NCBI GenBank assembly: GCA_003507395.1
Contig: DNVW01000001.1
Span: forward strand, 1-64,000
Length of the DNA: 64,000 nt
Source of the DNA: Clostridiales bacterium
GTDB lineage: Bacteria; Bacillota; Clostridia; TANB77; CAG-508
Direction of reading: 5' to 3'
Every line of letters starts with the position of its first letter. Position 1 is the stretch's first letter. The position numbers and the translations under genes were made by a program. Shown in pieces: positions 8,432 to 20,500 of this stretch. The notes beneath the pieces are model-generated. The model saw only the letters and a program-made list of their open reading frames with translations, did no database searches and was not told the origin of the DNA.

Positions 8432-9175
8432 TTATTGCTGTATTGGGTTACTATTCTCATTTGCTAAGTGTTTATAAAATGCAATATTAGCAAATTCAAT
8501 ATAAGGCATTAACCAAAGCATACCTATTCCAAAAGTTAGAATCGCTAAAATTGCCCAACCAATAAAACTTAATTGTAATAAAAACAATTTCCAACGGTTT
8601 CCTTTCATTAATTTCTTAGATTCATTAACAGCAACTATAGGAGTAATTTCAGGGTTTTCTATGGCAATTACGTTTGAAAAACTGTAGTAGTAAGTCTGAG
8701 TTGCAAGCCATATTATAGAGGCAATGTAAGCTATAATTGCAATTATTATTAAAGCTAAAAATGTGGTTTTGTTAGCAAGAAGAGTTGAGCTAAAAAACGT
8801 AGCAGTACCAATGCCTATAATAAGAAAAATAACAAGCATACACACAATAAATGGTATAATTAGCTTAATAAAAATGTTTAAAGCTATTTTCCAAGCCTTT
8901 ACAAAGTTAGTAAAACCCAAAGTAAAGAAGTCAAAAGGATTTGTCTCTTTACCATTATAAAGGTTTACAAATGACATTAGAAGTCCAAAAGATATTGGAA
9001 CATTTATAACAGTAACAGCAAGTGAAAAAGTTAATTTAAGTGAGTCAGGCAAACGATTTTGTATAATATTAATAATAAATGTTATAAACATATATGCAAG
9101 TGTTATACAAGCAGCTTTTCCCCACTTCCCAGACAATTTTTCGCGAGCTGTTGCTCTAAACTTAGATAAAGTCAT
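8432..9175 (-). CDS. DUF975 family integral membrane protein
   Basis: A 247-residue protein with about six hydrophobic helices. The N-terminus (FRATAREKLSGKWGKAA) and C-terminal NRWKLFLLQLSFIGW..PYIEFANIAFY segments are typical of DUF975 proteins of Firmicutes. I placed the start at 9175 (MTLSKF) because AAAGGAG lies 8 bases upstream; the ATG six codons earlier would put this Shine-Dalgarno inside the gene. The function is unknown; some relatives are linked to stress or envelope homeostasis. It stands alone and is divergent from tex. Confidence 0.75.
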   Translation of the reverse strand: MTLSKFRATAREKLSGKWGKAACITLAYMFITFIINIIQNRLPDSLKLTFSLAVTVINVPISFGLLMSFVNLYNGKETNPFDFFTLGFTNFVKAWKIALNIFIKLIIPFIVCMLVIFLIIGIGTATFFSSTLLANKTTFLALIIIAIIAYIASIIWLATQTYYYSFSNVIAIENPEITPIVAVNESKKLMKGNRWKLFLLQLSFIGWAILAILTFGIGMLWLMPYIEFANIAFYKHLANENSNPIQQ

Positions 9176-9287
9176 ATAAAAATCTCCTTTCATTTTTGAT
9201 AATATTATGATATATTAATTATATGCAAAAATCAAGTACTACATAGGGAAAAAAATCGAAAAATGTAAGTGAAAGGATAAATAGTAA

Positions 9288-11435
9288 ATGAATAAAATTA
9301 TAAAAAATATAGCAGAAGAATTAGGCATAAAAGAAGAACAAGTTAATAATACTGTAAAATTAATTGATGAGGGAAATACAATTCCCTTTATAGCACGTTA
9401 TAGAAAGGAGGCAACAGGAGGGTTAAGTGATGAAATACTTAGAGATTTAGATGAAAGGCTAAAATATTTAAGAAATTTGGAAGAAAGAAAACAAGAAGTT
9501 ATAAAATCAATAGATAGTCAAGGTAAACTTACTGATGAAATTGTAGAGGCTTTAGAAAATGCAAAAACACTTTCAGAAGTTGAAGATATCTATAGACCAT
9601 ATAAGCAAAAAAAGAAAACTAGAGCTACGGTAGCCAAAGCAAAAGGTTTAGATCCACTAGCGCAAATAATATTTGAACAACAAGATAAAAGAAATATAGA
9701 AGAAATAGCAAAAGAATTTGTAGATGAAGAAAAAGGTGTTTTGACTGTAGAAGAAGCAATTCAAGGAGCAAAAGATATAATTGCAGAAAATATATCAGAC
9801 AATGCAAATTATAGAAAACAAATAAAAAGAATGTGCTACAAAGATGGAATAATAACTGTAAAAGGAGCAACAGACGAAAAATCTACATATGAAATGTACT
9901 ATAATTTTAATGAAAAGGTAAATAGAATACCAAGCCATAGAATTTTAGCTATAAATCGTGGTGAAAAAGAGGAATACCTAAAGGTTAAAATAGAAAAACC
10001 AGAAGATTATATTTTAGAAATGATTAATAAAGATATTATAAAAGGCGCTACACAATATACTAAAATTTTAGAAGAAACAATAGAAGATAGTTTTAAAAGA
10101 TTAATAGAGCCATCTATAGAAAGAGAAATACGTTCTGATTTAACTGGAAAAGCAGAAACACAGGCTATAAAGGTATTTGGAAAAAATGCGAAACAATTAT
10201 TATTAGCAGCTCCACTAAAAGGGTTAACAGTAATGGGATTTGACCCAGCATATAGAACAGGATGCAAAATTGCAGTAATAGACGAAACAGGTAAATTGCT
10301 TGCAACAACAACTGTATATCCAACAGAGCCACAAAATGATGTAGAAGGTGCAAAAAAGGAATTAATAGCATTAATAAAAAAATATAATATTAATATTATA
10401 GCAATAGGAAATGGAACTGCTTCAAGAGAATCAGAAAATTTTGTATCGGAAATGATAAAAGAAATAGATGGAAATATACACTATGCTATAGTAAGTGAGG
10501 CTGGAGCATCAGTATATTCAGCTTCAAAACTTGCGACAGAAGAATATCCGGACATAAATGTATCATTAAGAGGGGCAATTTCAATAGCAAGAAGGTTACA
10601 AGACCCACTAGCAGAGCTTGTAAAAATAGATCCTAAATCAATAGGAGTAGGACAATATCAACATGATGTAGATCAAAAAAAATTATCAGAAAGCTTAACA
10701 GGTGTAGTAGAGGATGCAGTTAATAAAGTAGGTGTGGATGTAAATACTGCAACGCCATCATTATTATCTTATGTATCAGGAATTAATAAAACCATAGCAA
10801 ATAATATAGTTAAATATAGAGATGAAAATGGAAAAATAAAGGAAAGAAAAGAACTATTAAATATTCCAAAATTAGGGAAAGTAGCTTTTGAACAATGTGC
10901 AGGGTTTATGAGAGTCTTTAATGGAAAAAATCCATTAGAAATAACAGCAGTTCATCCAGAAAGTTATGAAGTAGCTGAAAAGTTATTAAATAATATTGGA
11001 TTTAAAAAGGAAAATCTATTAGATAAAGAAAAATTAATTATAATAAAAAATAAATTAGCAGAAATAAAAATAGAAGAAATGGCAAAACAATTAAATATAG
11101 GTGAAATAACTTTAAAAGATATAATACAAGAACTTTCAAAGCCAGGAAGGGATCCAAGGGAAGATATGCCAAAGCCAGTATTAAGAGCAGATGTATTAAA
11201 GTTTGAGGATTTAAAAGAAGGAATGGTATTAACAGGAACTGTAAGAAATGTAACAGATTTTGGAGCATTTGTAGATATAGGAGTAAAACATGATGGATTA
11301 GTACACATATCACAATTAAGTGACAGTTTTGTAAAAAATCCTTCAGATGTAGTATCAGTTGGAGATATAGTAAAAGTAAAAATAATAGGTATAGATGCAG
11401 AAAGACAAAAAGCTCAATTATCAATGAAAATTTAG
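9288..11435 (+). CDS. tex: Tex family RNA-binding protein (S1 domain)
   Basis: A full-length 715-residue Tex homologue. The N-terminal helical part contains IPFIARYRKEATGGLSDE. The YqgF/RNase H-like domain starts at GLTVMGFDPAYRTGCK, a helix-hairpin-helix pair lies around TPSLLSYVSGINKTIANNIV, and a C-terminal S1 RNA-binding domain begins at GMVLTGTVRNVTDFGAFVDIG (about 640-712). Tex binds nucleic acids and affects transcription processivity and gene expression; the mechanism is not settled. The upstream region has a weak GTGAAAGGA signal. The gene is monocistronic and ends at a bidirectional terminator. Confidence 0.95.
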   Translation: MNKIIKNIAEELGIKEEQVNNTVKLIDEGNTIPFIARYRKEATGGLSDEILRDLDERLKYLRNLEERKQEVIKSIDSQGKLTDEIVEALENAKTLSEVEDIYRPYKQKKKTRATVAKAKGLDPLAQIIFEQQDKRNIEEIAKEFVDEEKGVLTVEEAIQGAKDIIAENISDNANYRKQIKRMCYKDGIITVKGATDEKSTYEMYYNFNEKVNRIPSHRILAINRGEKEEYLKVKIEKPEDYILEMINKDIIKGATQYTKILEETIEDSFKRLIEPSIEREIRSDLTGKAETQAIKVFGKNAKQLLLAAPLKGLTVMGFDPAYRTGCKIAVIDETGKLLATTTVYPTEPQNDVEGAKKELIALIKKYNINIIAIGNGTASRESENFVSEMIKEIDGNIHYAIVSEAGASVYSASKLATEEYPDINVSLRGAISIARRLQDPLAELVKIDPKSIGVGQYQHDVDQKKLSESLTGVVEDAVNKVGVDVNTATPSLLSYVSGINKTIANNIVKYRDENGKIKERKELLNIPKLGKVAFEQCAGFMRVFNGKNPLEITAVHPESYEVAEKLLNNIGFKKENLLDKEKLIIIKNKLAEIKIEEMAKQLNIGEITLKDIIQELSKPGRDPREDMPKPVLRADVLKFEDLKEGMVLTGTVRNVTDFGAFVDIGVKHDGLVHISQLSDSFVKNPSDVVSVGDIVKVKIIGIDAERQKAQLSMKI

Positions 11436-11452
11436 AAATTAAATGTTACATA

Positions 11453-11492
11453 GAAAAAAAGAAATTGTTATTATATAACAATTTCTTTTTTG
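11453..11492. terminator. Bidirectional terminator between tex and the HD-GYP regulator
   Basis: AAAGAAATTGTTA pairs with TAACAATTTCTTT around TTATA, with A and T runs on the two sides. Confidence 0.85.
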
Positions 11493-11494
11493 TA

Positions 11495-12547
11495 TTATTT
11501 ATATTGTGCTTGAATTTTTTCAATTTCATTATAATTATTATTCAAAATATCTAGAAAAGTTTTAGCTATTTTAGGATCAAATTGTGTTCCAGCACATCTT
11601 TCTATTTCAGATTTAACTACCTCTAAAGGTAAGGCATTTCTATATGTTCTTTTAGATGTCATTGCGTCAAATGTATCTGCAACAGCAGCGATTCTAGCAA
11701 AATATGGAATATCTTCACCAGCTAATTGAGAAGGATATCCTTTTCCATCAAATCTTTCGTGATGGTGCTTTACAATAGGTATAATATCCTGAAATACTTT
11801 TACATTACATAAGATATGTGCACCAATAGAAGGGTGATTTTTGATTTCTGAGTATTCATCATCAGTAAGCTTAGACTCCTTAAGTAATATACTATCTGGA
11901 ATGCCTATTTTACCAATATCATGAAATAATCCACCTATTTTTAAAGTGTTAATCTCAGAGTCGGATAAACCAAGATGTTTGCCAATTAAAACTGAGTATG
12001 CGGAAACTCTATCAGAATGACCTCTAGTGTATGGGTCTTTTGCTTCAACCGTAAATCTAAGAGTTTCTACCATATCTAAATATGCTTTTTCTAAACTATC
12101 ATATGCATCAGATAATTCATCATTGATACGGTTTATTTCATTTAATTGCTCAACAGATTTTATAGCGGCTTCAACTAACAAAAGCAATTGATCAAATTTA
12201 TCACTTTTTTCACAATAGCATTGAATATCTAATTTTCTTATTGTCTCTAAAGGAGGTGCTAAATCCTTATGACCAGTTAGTAATAAGATATATAATTCTT
12301 TATTGAACTTTCTAACTTCTTCTACAACCTTATCACCATGAATAGGTGTCATCATAAAGTCCAAAAGCATTAAGTCGAAATGCTCGTTTTTAACACGTTC
12401 AATGGCTTGAACGGGATCAGTAATTCCGACAAAATTATATCCATTTCTAATTAGTAGAACAGATAAAGAATCTAATACACCTTTATCATCATCAACTGCA
12501 ATTATTTTATAACCTGTAGTGGTATTAGATTGAATGTGTTTTCTCAT
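11495..12547 (-). CDS. Response regulator with HD-GYP phosphodiesterase domain
   Basis: Residues 14-130 form a receiver domain with the acidic pair D19-D20, the phosphoacceptor D63 (LLDFMM) and the TGHKD loop. Residues about 155-345 form an HD-GYP domain with H209-D210 (GLFHDIGKIGIP), the HHHERFDGKGYP segment (260-272, GYP intact) and VADTFDAMTSKRTYR. Such proteins hydrolyse cyclic di-GMP under control of a histidine kinase. The kinase is probably the 7TM protein encoded just upstream on the same strand. AGAGGTGAT precedes the ATG. A hairpin between the two genes may reduce read-through. The GGDEF protein at 50881 could provide the opposing activity. Confidence 0.92.
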   Translation of the reverse strand: MRKHIQSNTTTGYKIIAVDDDKGVLDSLSVLLIRNGYNFVGITDPVQAIERVKNEHFDLMLLDFMMTPIHGDKVVEEVRKFNKELYILLLTGHKDLAPPLETIRKLDIQCYCEKSDKFDQLLLLVEAAIKSVEQLNEINRINDELSDAYDSLEKAYLDMVETLRFTVEAKDPYTRGHSDRVSAYSVLIGKHLGLSDSEINTLKIGGLFHDIGKIGIPDSILLKESKLTDDEYSEIKNHPSIGAHILCNVKVFQDIIPIVKHHHERFDGKGYPSQLAGEDIPYFARIAAVADTFDAMTSKRTYRNALPLEVVKSEIERCAGTQFDPKIAKTFLDILNNNYNEIEKIQAQYK

Positions 12548-12623
12548 AATATCACCTCTGTACTAATACATAATATATTATAAAGTGGGGAAAAAATCAA
12601 TAAAAAAGTAAAAAAAATCAAAA

Positions 12624-12663
12624 AAACTGTAATAAAAGTAAAATTTTACTTACATTACAGTTT
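12624..12663 (-). terminator. Terminator or attenuator between the kinase and HD-GYP genes
   Basis: AAACTGTAAT pairs with ATTACAGTTT, with an inner AGTAAAATTTTACT palindrome. On the minus strand it is followed by a T-rich run, 9 bases after the kinase stop. Confidence 0.75.
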
Positions 12664-12671
12664 AAATTTAA

Positions 12672-14486
12672 CTACTGTGGTAAAATTATATTAAATATTG
12701 TTCCTTTACCTTTTTCAGTTGAATATGTAATATCTCCATTAAAATGAGCACGAATATTTGAATATGACATAAATAAACCAATACCTGTTCCATCTTTACC
12801 TTTAGTTGTTATCATCTCTTTAAATAGTTTTTCTTGTACTTCTTCAGGAAGACCACCAGCATAATCTTTAATTGAAACAATAACATTATTTTTTTCTTGG
12901 GTAATAATTAAATCAATATCTTGGTTTGGTTTGCCGTTATATGCTTGAATAGCATTTGAAATCATATTATTTACTACTTGAACTAAACCATTTATATTAC
13001 CATGCAACACAAGTGATTTATCAACTTCAAGCTTTACATTTAAAGTAATTAAAGCTTTTTTCAATTCGTGTTTCATAAGAATATCTACTCTTTTAGTTAG
13101 TTCATCAACTGTAAAAGAATCTACTGTATCTTCAGATAATGCAACTGCTTGTCCTTTTACAGCAGTAATAATATCTGACATATATTCCAAATATGATTTT
13201 ATTTTAGAAATCCAGTCTTTCATATCACTTGCAATTGCTAGATGATCTTCAACTGTTACATCTTTATCAACTATAGATTCTTCATATTCTTTAATTAAAT
13301 CAGTAAGACCCTCTGTAGCACCCGAAATTGACATTATAGGAGATTTTAGGTTATGTGCAATACCTCCAATTAATTGACCTAATGATGCTAAACGTTCTCT
13401 TTCTACTAAGATGTCTTGATTATCTTTAAGAGCTTTCATATCTAATTTGTGTTGAGTTATATCTTTAAATAGTATTAATATACCCAAAGAAACATCTTTA
13501 TTAAAAATTGAATTTATTTCTATTGTAAAATATTTATTCAAGTTTTTAAAATGCTGTTCAAATACTATAGTTTCAGTTGATTTTTTTACCGTATCTAAAG
13601 CTTTTTGTAATTTGTTAACATTCATTTCATACTTTTTATGAGTTTTCAAAAAATTTATTACATTTTGCCCTCTTATTTCACTAGCTGTTAGACCAAAGGT
13701 TTTTAAAAATGTGGCATTAAAGTCAGTTATTAAAAAGCTCTCATCTAATACAAGATAACTATCTGATATCCTATTTACAATAGTTTGTAAAGCTATTGGG
13801 GCAACCCCTAAAAAATTAAATTTAAATATAGCAAATGTAAAGCATAACATTGTAAAAGCAAAAGATATTGGAGTAATATATACTGTCATAGGTATAATTT
13901 TTAAAGTACCTAAAATGTTTGTTATTAAAGGAACACTTACACCTAATATAATTAATAATGATTGTTTAGAGAAAAAACCAGAGCTTGCAATAGTAGCCTT
14001 TAGCATGTATATAATACCAATAAAAAGTAAAACATAAGAATATATATTGTGAACAGTCATGTAAGGACCAGGGACTCCAAGAGAAATGTTAGTAGAATAT
14101 ATTATATAAAATAAATGATGAAAGTCATTGGTCCATAATATTATTAAGGATAAAATCGGGATTAATGTAAATAATAAATAATATTTATTAAATTTTAATT
14201 TGTTTTTACCCAATATTAATCCTGTAAGAAAAACGCAAACTGGTAGAAAGCAAGTTCCTATGTATATAAAGTTTTCAAAGTAGATAGCAGGTACACTGAA
14301 TAAACTTGTAAAAATAGTCTGTAAGATTACCCCAAGACATATTATAAATACGCAAGTTAAATCTAAAATAAATATTACTCTTAATTGACTAAGATTTTTT
14401 TTATGGAAAGTATATATAATTAAAAATATTATATATATAAGAGAGATAACTAAGAGTATAAAAGGTAGTGTAAAAATTTTTGCCAT
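12672..14486 (-). CDS. Seven-TM sensor histidine kinase with PAS domain
   Basis: A 604-residue protein. The first 230 residues hold about seven hydrophobic helices of the 7TM histidine-kinase sensor type. A PAS domain (about 240-350) follows, then HisKA with the phosphoacceptor His in GGIAHNLKSP (about residue 378) and HATPase_c ending in GTGIGLFMSY. I put the start at 14486 because GGAGG sits only one base from the ATG at 14492 but 7 from this one. It begins 18 bases after the NRPS stop on the same strand, so the two are very likely co-transcribed. It should phosphorylate the HD-GYP regulator encoded next. The ligand is unknown; sensing the NRPS product is a testable inference. Confidence 0.88.
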   Translation of the reverse strand: MAKIFTLPFILLVISLIYIIFLIIYTFHKKNLSQLRVIFILDLTCVFIICLGVILQTIFTSLFSVPAIYFENFIYIGTCFLPVCVFLTGLILGKNKLKFNKYYLLFTLIPILSLIILWTNDFHHLFYIIYSTNISLGVPGPYMTVHNIYSYVLLFIGIIYMLKATIASSGFFSKQSLLIILGVSVPLITNILGTLKIIPMTVYITPISFAFTMLCFTFAIFKFNFLGVAPIALQTIVNRISDSYLVLDESFLITDFNATFLKTFGLTASEIRGQNVINFLKTHKKYEMNVNKLQKALDTVKKSTETIVFEQHFKNLNKYFTIEINSIFNKDVSLGILILFKDITQHKLDMKALKDNQDILVERERLASLGQLIGGIAHNLKSPIMSISGATEGLTDLIKEYEESIVDKDVTVEDHLAIASDMKDWISKIKSYLEYMSDIITAVKGQAVALSEDTVDSFTVDELTKRVDILMKHELKKALITLNVKLEVDKSLVLHGNINGLVQVVNNMISNAIQAYNGKPNQDIDLIITQEKNNVIVSIKDYAGGLPEEVQEKLFKEMITTKGKDGTGIGLFMSYSNIRAHFNGDITYSTEKGKGTIFNIILPQ

Positions 14487-14504
14487 TTGCATTCCTCCAA
14501 ATTT

Positions 14505-17500
14505 TTAATTTATAAATTTTATCTTTTTAAAATAATTAATACATTTTACAATATAATTAATATCTATTGCATTCCATTCAAATCCAATCTTATTTAAATA
14601 TTGAATTGTAAATGAAGCATCTAATTTTATTCTAGAAGTATATACAAGGTTTTTATGAGAGTCTAAATCTTGTACAATACCAGAAATTAAGTGTTTATTT
14701 TCATCATCAGCAAGTATTCCAGTTATAATGTAGGACATCATTTTGTTAGAAACAGGAAGCATTTCAATATTTAATGTGGATAATGCAGATTGAAAATCTG
14801 GTATTGATAATAACTTAGGGTTATAAATATGAAATACATTACAAGGACTATTATATTGTAATATCTTTACTATAGAATTTGCACATAAATCTACAGGAGT
14901 AAATTCTATAGAATGTGATAATGAATATTTTGGAAAAGCGCCAATTTCTATAAATGACTTTATTCTCCTAGCAAATGCATTATCATCAAAATTCTTTTGA
15001 AATACACCATCAGAATATCTATTTGTTACATTTCCTACTCTTAATATCTGAGCATCTAAACCATCTTCAATTGCCTCTAATACAAGAATTTCAGCTTTAT
15101 ATTTTGTAATAGCATAAATTCCTTTAATATTTTGCCCAACATATAAATCTTTTTCAGTAAAATTTTGAGAATTTGTTTCGCTAATATTTGAAGTCATAGT
15201 ATCTTTCTCTCCAAAACCAGAAATACTAATTGTAGATATATGAATTAGCCTTTTATTGTTTTGCTTACAAAAATCCACTACATTTTTAGTACCAGTAACA
15301 TTAATATCTTCAAATAATTTTTTTAATCCAAAGTGTTTAACTAGAGCACCAGCATTAACTACAACATTTATGTTTTGTGCTATTTCTTTATAATCAGCTT
15401 CTGATAATCCGATATTGGTTTTTACAATATCGCCAGCAATTACTTTTATTCTGCTTTCATATTTCTTTATATTATCTCCAAAATAAAATTTTAGTCTAGC
15501 CATAAGTCTATCTTTAGGAGATTCTCCGTCTTTAGGCCTAATTAAACAATATGATATACCAGTTTCTTGTTCTAGGAATGAATACAAAATATGAGCTCCC
15601 AAATATCCTGTAGCACCTATCAACAAAATATTTCCTACATTATATTTTTCAATCTTATTTAAATTATTAATATTATTTCTAGATAAAAGGTCATTTATCT
15701 GTGTATAGTCATAGTTACTCATAAATTTTTCTACTGGACTTGGAAGTTTTTGCGAAAGCTGTCTGACTGTAGGATAATTAAATATATCAGCATATTCTAA
15801 TTCTAGTCCATATTTTAAAGCTTCAATTTGCATATTTATTGCTAAAATAGAATCTCCACCAATATCAAAGAAATTATCATTAACATCAATATTATCAATT
15901 TTAAGTAAATTTTTCCATATTTGCAATAGTTTTTCTTCATTTGAATCTAATGTTGCAATATTTACATGAGGGGAGCTAACCATTTTATGAGTTTCAGGTA
16001 ATGGTAGAGCTTTTCTATCTATTTTTCTATTTATTGTATATGGCATAGTTTCTAGTTTCATAACATATGTAGGTACCATATATTGAGGTAAGAATTTACG
16101 TAAAGTTTCTTTAACAGTAGTTTCACTAATATCAGTATCAGCAACATAATAAGCACATAAAAATTCTTGATTATCTAATACTATTTTATTAACTATAGCT
16201 GAAGTAACACCATCCATTTTTAAAATTTCATTTTCAATTTCACTTAATTCTATACGCAAGCCTCTTAATTTTACTTGATTATCTATTCTACCTAAACATT
16301 GAACTTTGCCATCAAATGTCCAGCGACCAATATCACCAGATTTATATATTTTGCCAGGACCGAAAGGATTTTTTAAAAATTTTTCTGCTGTCATTTCTGC
16401 TTTGCCAATATATCCATCTCCTACCTGAATACCACCTATATATATTTCACCAATTACGCCAATAGGCACTTGTTTCATATTTTTATCCAAGATATAAATT
16501 TGTGTATTTAGTATAGGGGGACCAATAGTTATTTCTTTCTCTCCATTTAAATTTTGAACATTTGAAAGTATAGTAATTTCACTAGGACCATATATATTAT
16601 ATATTGTTATATCATCTGCTAAAGCACGCAAATCTTGTACAAACTTTTCAGGTAATGGTTCTCCACCAAATACCATATTTTTTACTCTTGCCAATGCTGT
16701 ATCTGGTTCTCTATTATCATAATTAATTTTCATTAAGCTTGGTGTTACAGTCATTACATCAACATCATATTTTTTGATTAGTGCATCTAAAAGTTTAGGA
16801 TTTCTATGTTCTGCATTATTTGCCATAACAACTCGTAATCCGTGTGTTAGAGAAACAATTATCTCATAAACAAATATATCAAAAGGTGTAGAGGTTACAG
16901 AAGCAATAGCATGTTTATTTCCTTCTTTTAGATAATCTAATACTCTTGTCATAGCCTGAACCATATTAGACATACCAATTTGATTTAACATTACGCCCTT
17001 TGGTGTGCCGGTAGAACCAGAGGTATATATAATATATGATAAGTCCGTTTCTTTAACTTGTACATCTGGATTATGTGTGTTTTTACTATAAATTTTAGAA
17101 TTGTCCAAATCTATTTCAATAGAGTTCTTAATTTGAGAAACTTTATCTTTTAATGATTTTTGGATTAATACACGCTCTATCTTACTATCATTAATGTAAT
17201 ATTCTGTTCTTTCTATAGGATATGTTGGATCAATATTTAAAAATGCAGCACCAGCTTTTAAAATTGCTATCATACATACAATAGTCTCTAATGAACGATT
17301 AGTCATAATTGCAACAATATCATTAGGTTTTACGCCTTTTTCAATTAAGTGATGAGCTAAACTATTAGCTTTTTCATTAAGTTCTTTGTAAGTTAAAAAT
17401 TTATCATCACAGATAACAGCAATGTCATCTGCATGTAGAACAGCTTGTTCTTCAAATATTTTTGAAACAGGAGCTCTATTAATAGGACCATTAGTATCAT

Positions 17501-20500
17501 TAAATTTGTTTAATAATAATTGTTCCTTAGGTGTTATTATATTAATATCATCAATTTTACAATTTGCATCATTTAATAATTGATCTAGTACAAACATATA
17601 ATGGGCTATAAAACTATTAATAGTTTCCTCTTTAAATATATCTGTTCTATATTCAATATTAATATTATTACTTTGTGGCTCTATTTCTAATGTAATATTG
17701 AATTTTGCCGTATTTGTATTAACGGGAATTATTTTATAGTTTTTATTATTTTGTTGATTTTGATATGTTAAAACAATATCAAATAAAGGATTTTTTGAAT
17801 TATCTACTGGAACTTGTAATTTTTTTACAAGTAAATCATAAGGGTATGATTGATTTTCCAAATCTTCGGCAACAATTTTCTTTAATTTTTGTAAAAAAGT
17901 ATAGACAGTTTTATTTGTTGGAACTTTAGCCCTAATTGCAATATTATTTACAAACATTCCTATTATATCTTTAGTTTCTGGAATAGTTCTATTTGCTACA
18001 GGAGAGCCTATTACAATATCTGGTTGACCAGTGTATTTATATAAAGTTATAAACAGTGAAGTTAAAAACACAATATATGGTGATACTTGCATTTCTTTAG
18101 CAAAATTATTTACTTTATCGAAAAGAGTAGGTTCAATAGTATTATATATTTTATTTCCGATATACCCTCTGTTTGCAGGTAAGGTATAGTCATATGGTAG
18201 ATTTAAAGATTCAAAATCAAAATTTTTAAATCTATTTAACCAATATTTCTCAGACTGTTTAATAGTATCACTCTTAAAAAACTCTTTTTCGTATACAGAG
18301 TAATCCTTATATTCTAAAGGTAATTTATTTAGAGAATGTTGGTTATATGCATTAAAGAAATCTCTTATTAGAATTTCTAAAGAAACACCATCCATAATTA
18401 TATGATGTGAATCCAATAATAATAATGTTTTTTTGTTATCTATATAGCATAAAGAAACTCTTAATAGTGGAGCTTTTTCTAAATCAAAAGGTTTAGAAAA
18501 AGTTTTTAAAATATCATCAATATCTTTTTCTGTATTATAAGATATGTCAACATTAAAATCTACAGTATCTAGTATTTGTTGTTTTATTTCTTCTCCATCA
18601 GATACAAATATTGTTCTAAAGCTACTTTGGTTTTGAATAATTTTTTTGAATGCTTGTTCAACTTTTTTCTTATCTAATAAAGCATCTATTAATATTGCAC
18701 CAGGAGCATTATATACTAAATTGTTATTACCTATTAATTTACAAGCATAATAGATTCGTCTTTGAGCTGAAGACATAGGCAAGCAATTAAGTTGTGTTTT
18801 AGGTATTGGCAAAATAGAAGAAGATTCAATGTTAAATGAAGTCCTATCATCAATAATTTTGCATATATATTTTATAGTATCCGCATCAAAAATCTCTTTA
18901 GCAGAAATTGTAACATGGAAATTTTCTTCAACAAAAGAAGTTAGACTTATAGCAAGCAAAGAATCTCCGCCTAATTCAAAGAAATTTTTATTCATATCAA
19001 TTTTTTTTGAATCTAGTTTTAATAAATTTATTAAAAATGATTGAATGTTATTTTCAGTTTCTGTTGATGCATATTCAATATTAGTACGACAAGCATTAAA
19101 CTGATCTAATTTTTTCATTAATCTATTTGTATCAAGCTTTCCGTTTCTATTTGAAGGAATTTCAGCTATTCTAATTATTTGAGATGGAATCATATAGTAA
19201 GGTAGAAAATTTTTTAAATAATTACGTAATTTGACCATATCTATATCATTATTGCTTATAACAAATGATATAATCTTTTTATCAGGTGATACTATAGTAA
19301 CACAGTTTTTTATGTATTCCACATTTAATAACAAAGAGGTTATCTCTTCCAATTCTATTCTAAATCCATTAAGTTTTACCTGATTATCTTCTCTACCAAC
19401 ATATTGAATATTACCATTTGGTAAATAATATCCAATATCTCCAGTTTTGTAAACAAAATCATTGATGCTTTTAATAAACTTAAACTTTTCTTTAGTTTGT
19501 TCCGATGAATCTAAATATCCATCAGATAAGCAGTCACCAGATACGCAAATTTCACCGAGGAGTATTTAAGGGTTGTATGTTTTCATCTTTAGATAATATA
19601 TATGCTTTACAATTTGCCATAGGTTGACCTATAGGAATGACAAATCTTTCAATGTCATTTATTTCATTATACATAGTAGAGATACAACATATTGTAGCTT
19701 CAGTTGGACCATATCCGTTATGTATCTTCATATTAGAATTTAGAAGTAAGAACTTATTTAATGTAATATTATATATACTTTGTACTCCTACTAATAGTTT
19801 GTTTAAAGACACAGCCTGTGAAACAGATAAATGTTCAGCTATAGTTTCTAAAATGGTAGGAGGAATAAATGCAAATGTTAAGTTATTTTGTATAATATAT
19901 TCAGATATAGATTTAGGATTATAAATACTAGAATCATCTAGTAAATATAAGGAAGCACCACAAAGTAATGGTATAAAAATTTCTTGCATACATGCATCAA
20001 AAGATATATTAGCAATGCTTAAACATCTATCATTATTATTAATAGTGTTTTCAAATCTACTTTGAATTCCAAAAACATGATTTACTAAAGCTCTATTACT
20101 AATACTAACAGCCTTAGGTTTACCAGTAGTACCAGAGGTATATATTATATAAGCTAATTCTGAAGAGGCACCTTTAGGTAAAACAATTTGAAAATCAATA
20201 TCTAAAAAATTAAAATCTTCAATATCTAATTTTCCTACAGAACTGGTAATGTTGTGTAGGAGTGAATGTTCAGTAATTATCATAGGTGACTTACTATTTT
20301 CAATCATATATGTAATCCTGCTTTGAGGATATTCAGAAGAAAGAGGTAAAATAATATTATTACTTTTTAGTATTCCCAATATTGATATAATATAGAATAT
20401 GGATTTATGCATGTAGACTGCTACAAATGTATTCTTAATATTATTTTTTATCAAATATCTTGCTAGCTGATTAGCTTTTTCATTTAGTTCTTTATAAGTT

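Noticed and set aside
19353..19552. Two separate NRPS proteins
   Set aside because: The second half has no ribosome binding site or plausible start and begins inside an adenylation domain; the frame is open up to the CGG site.
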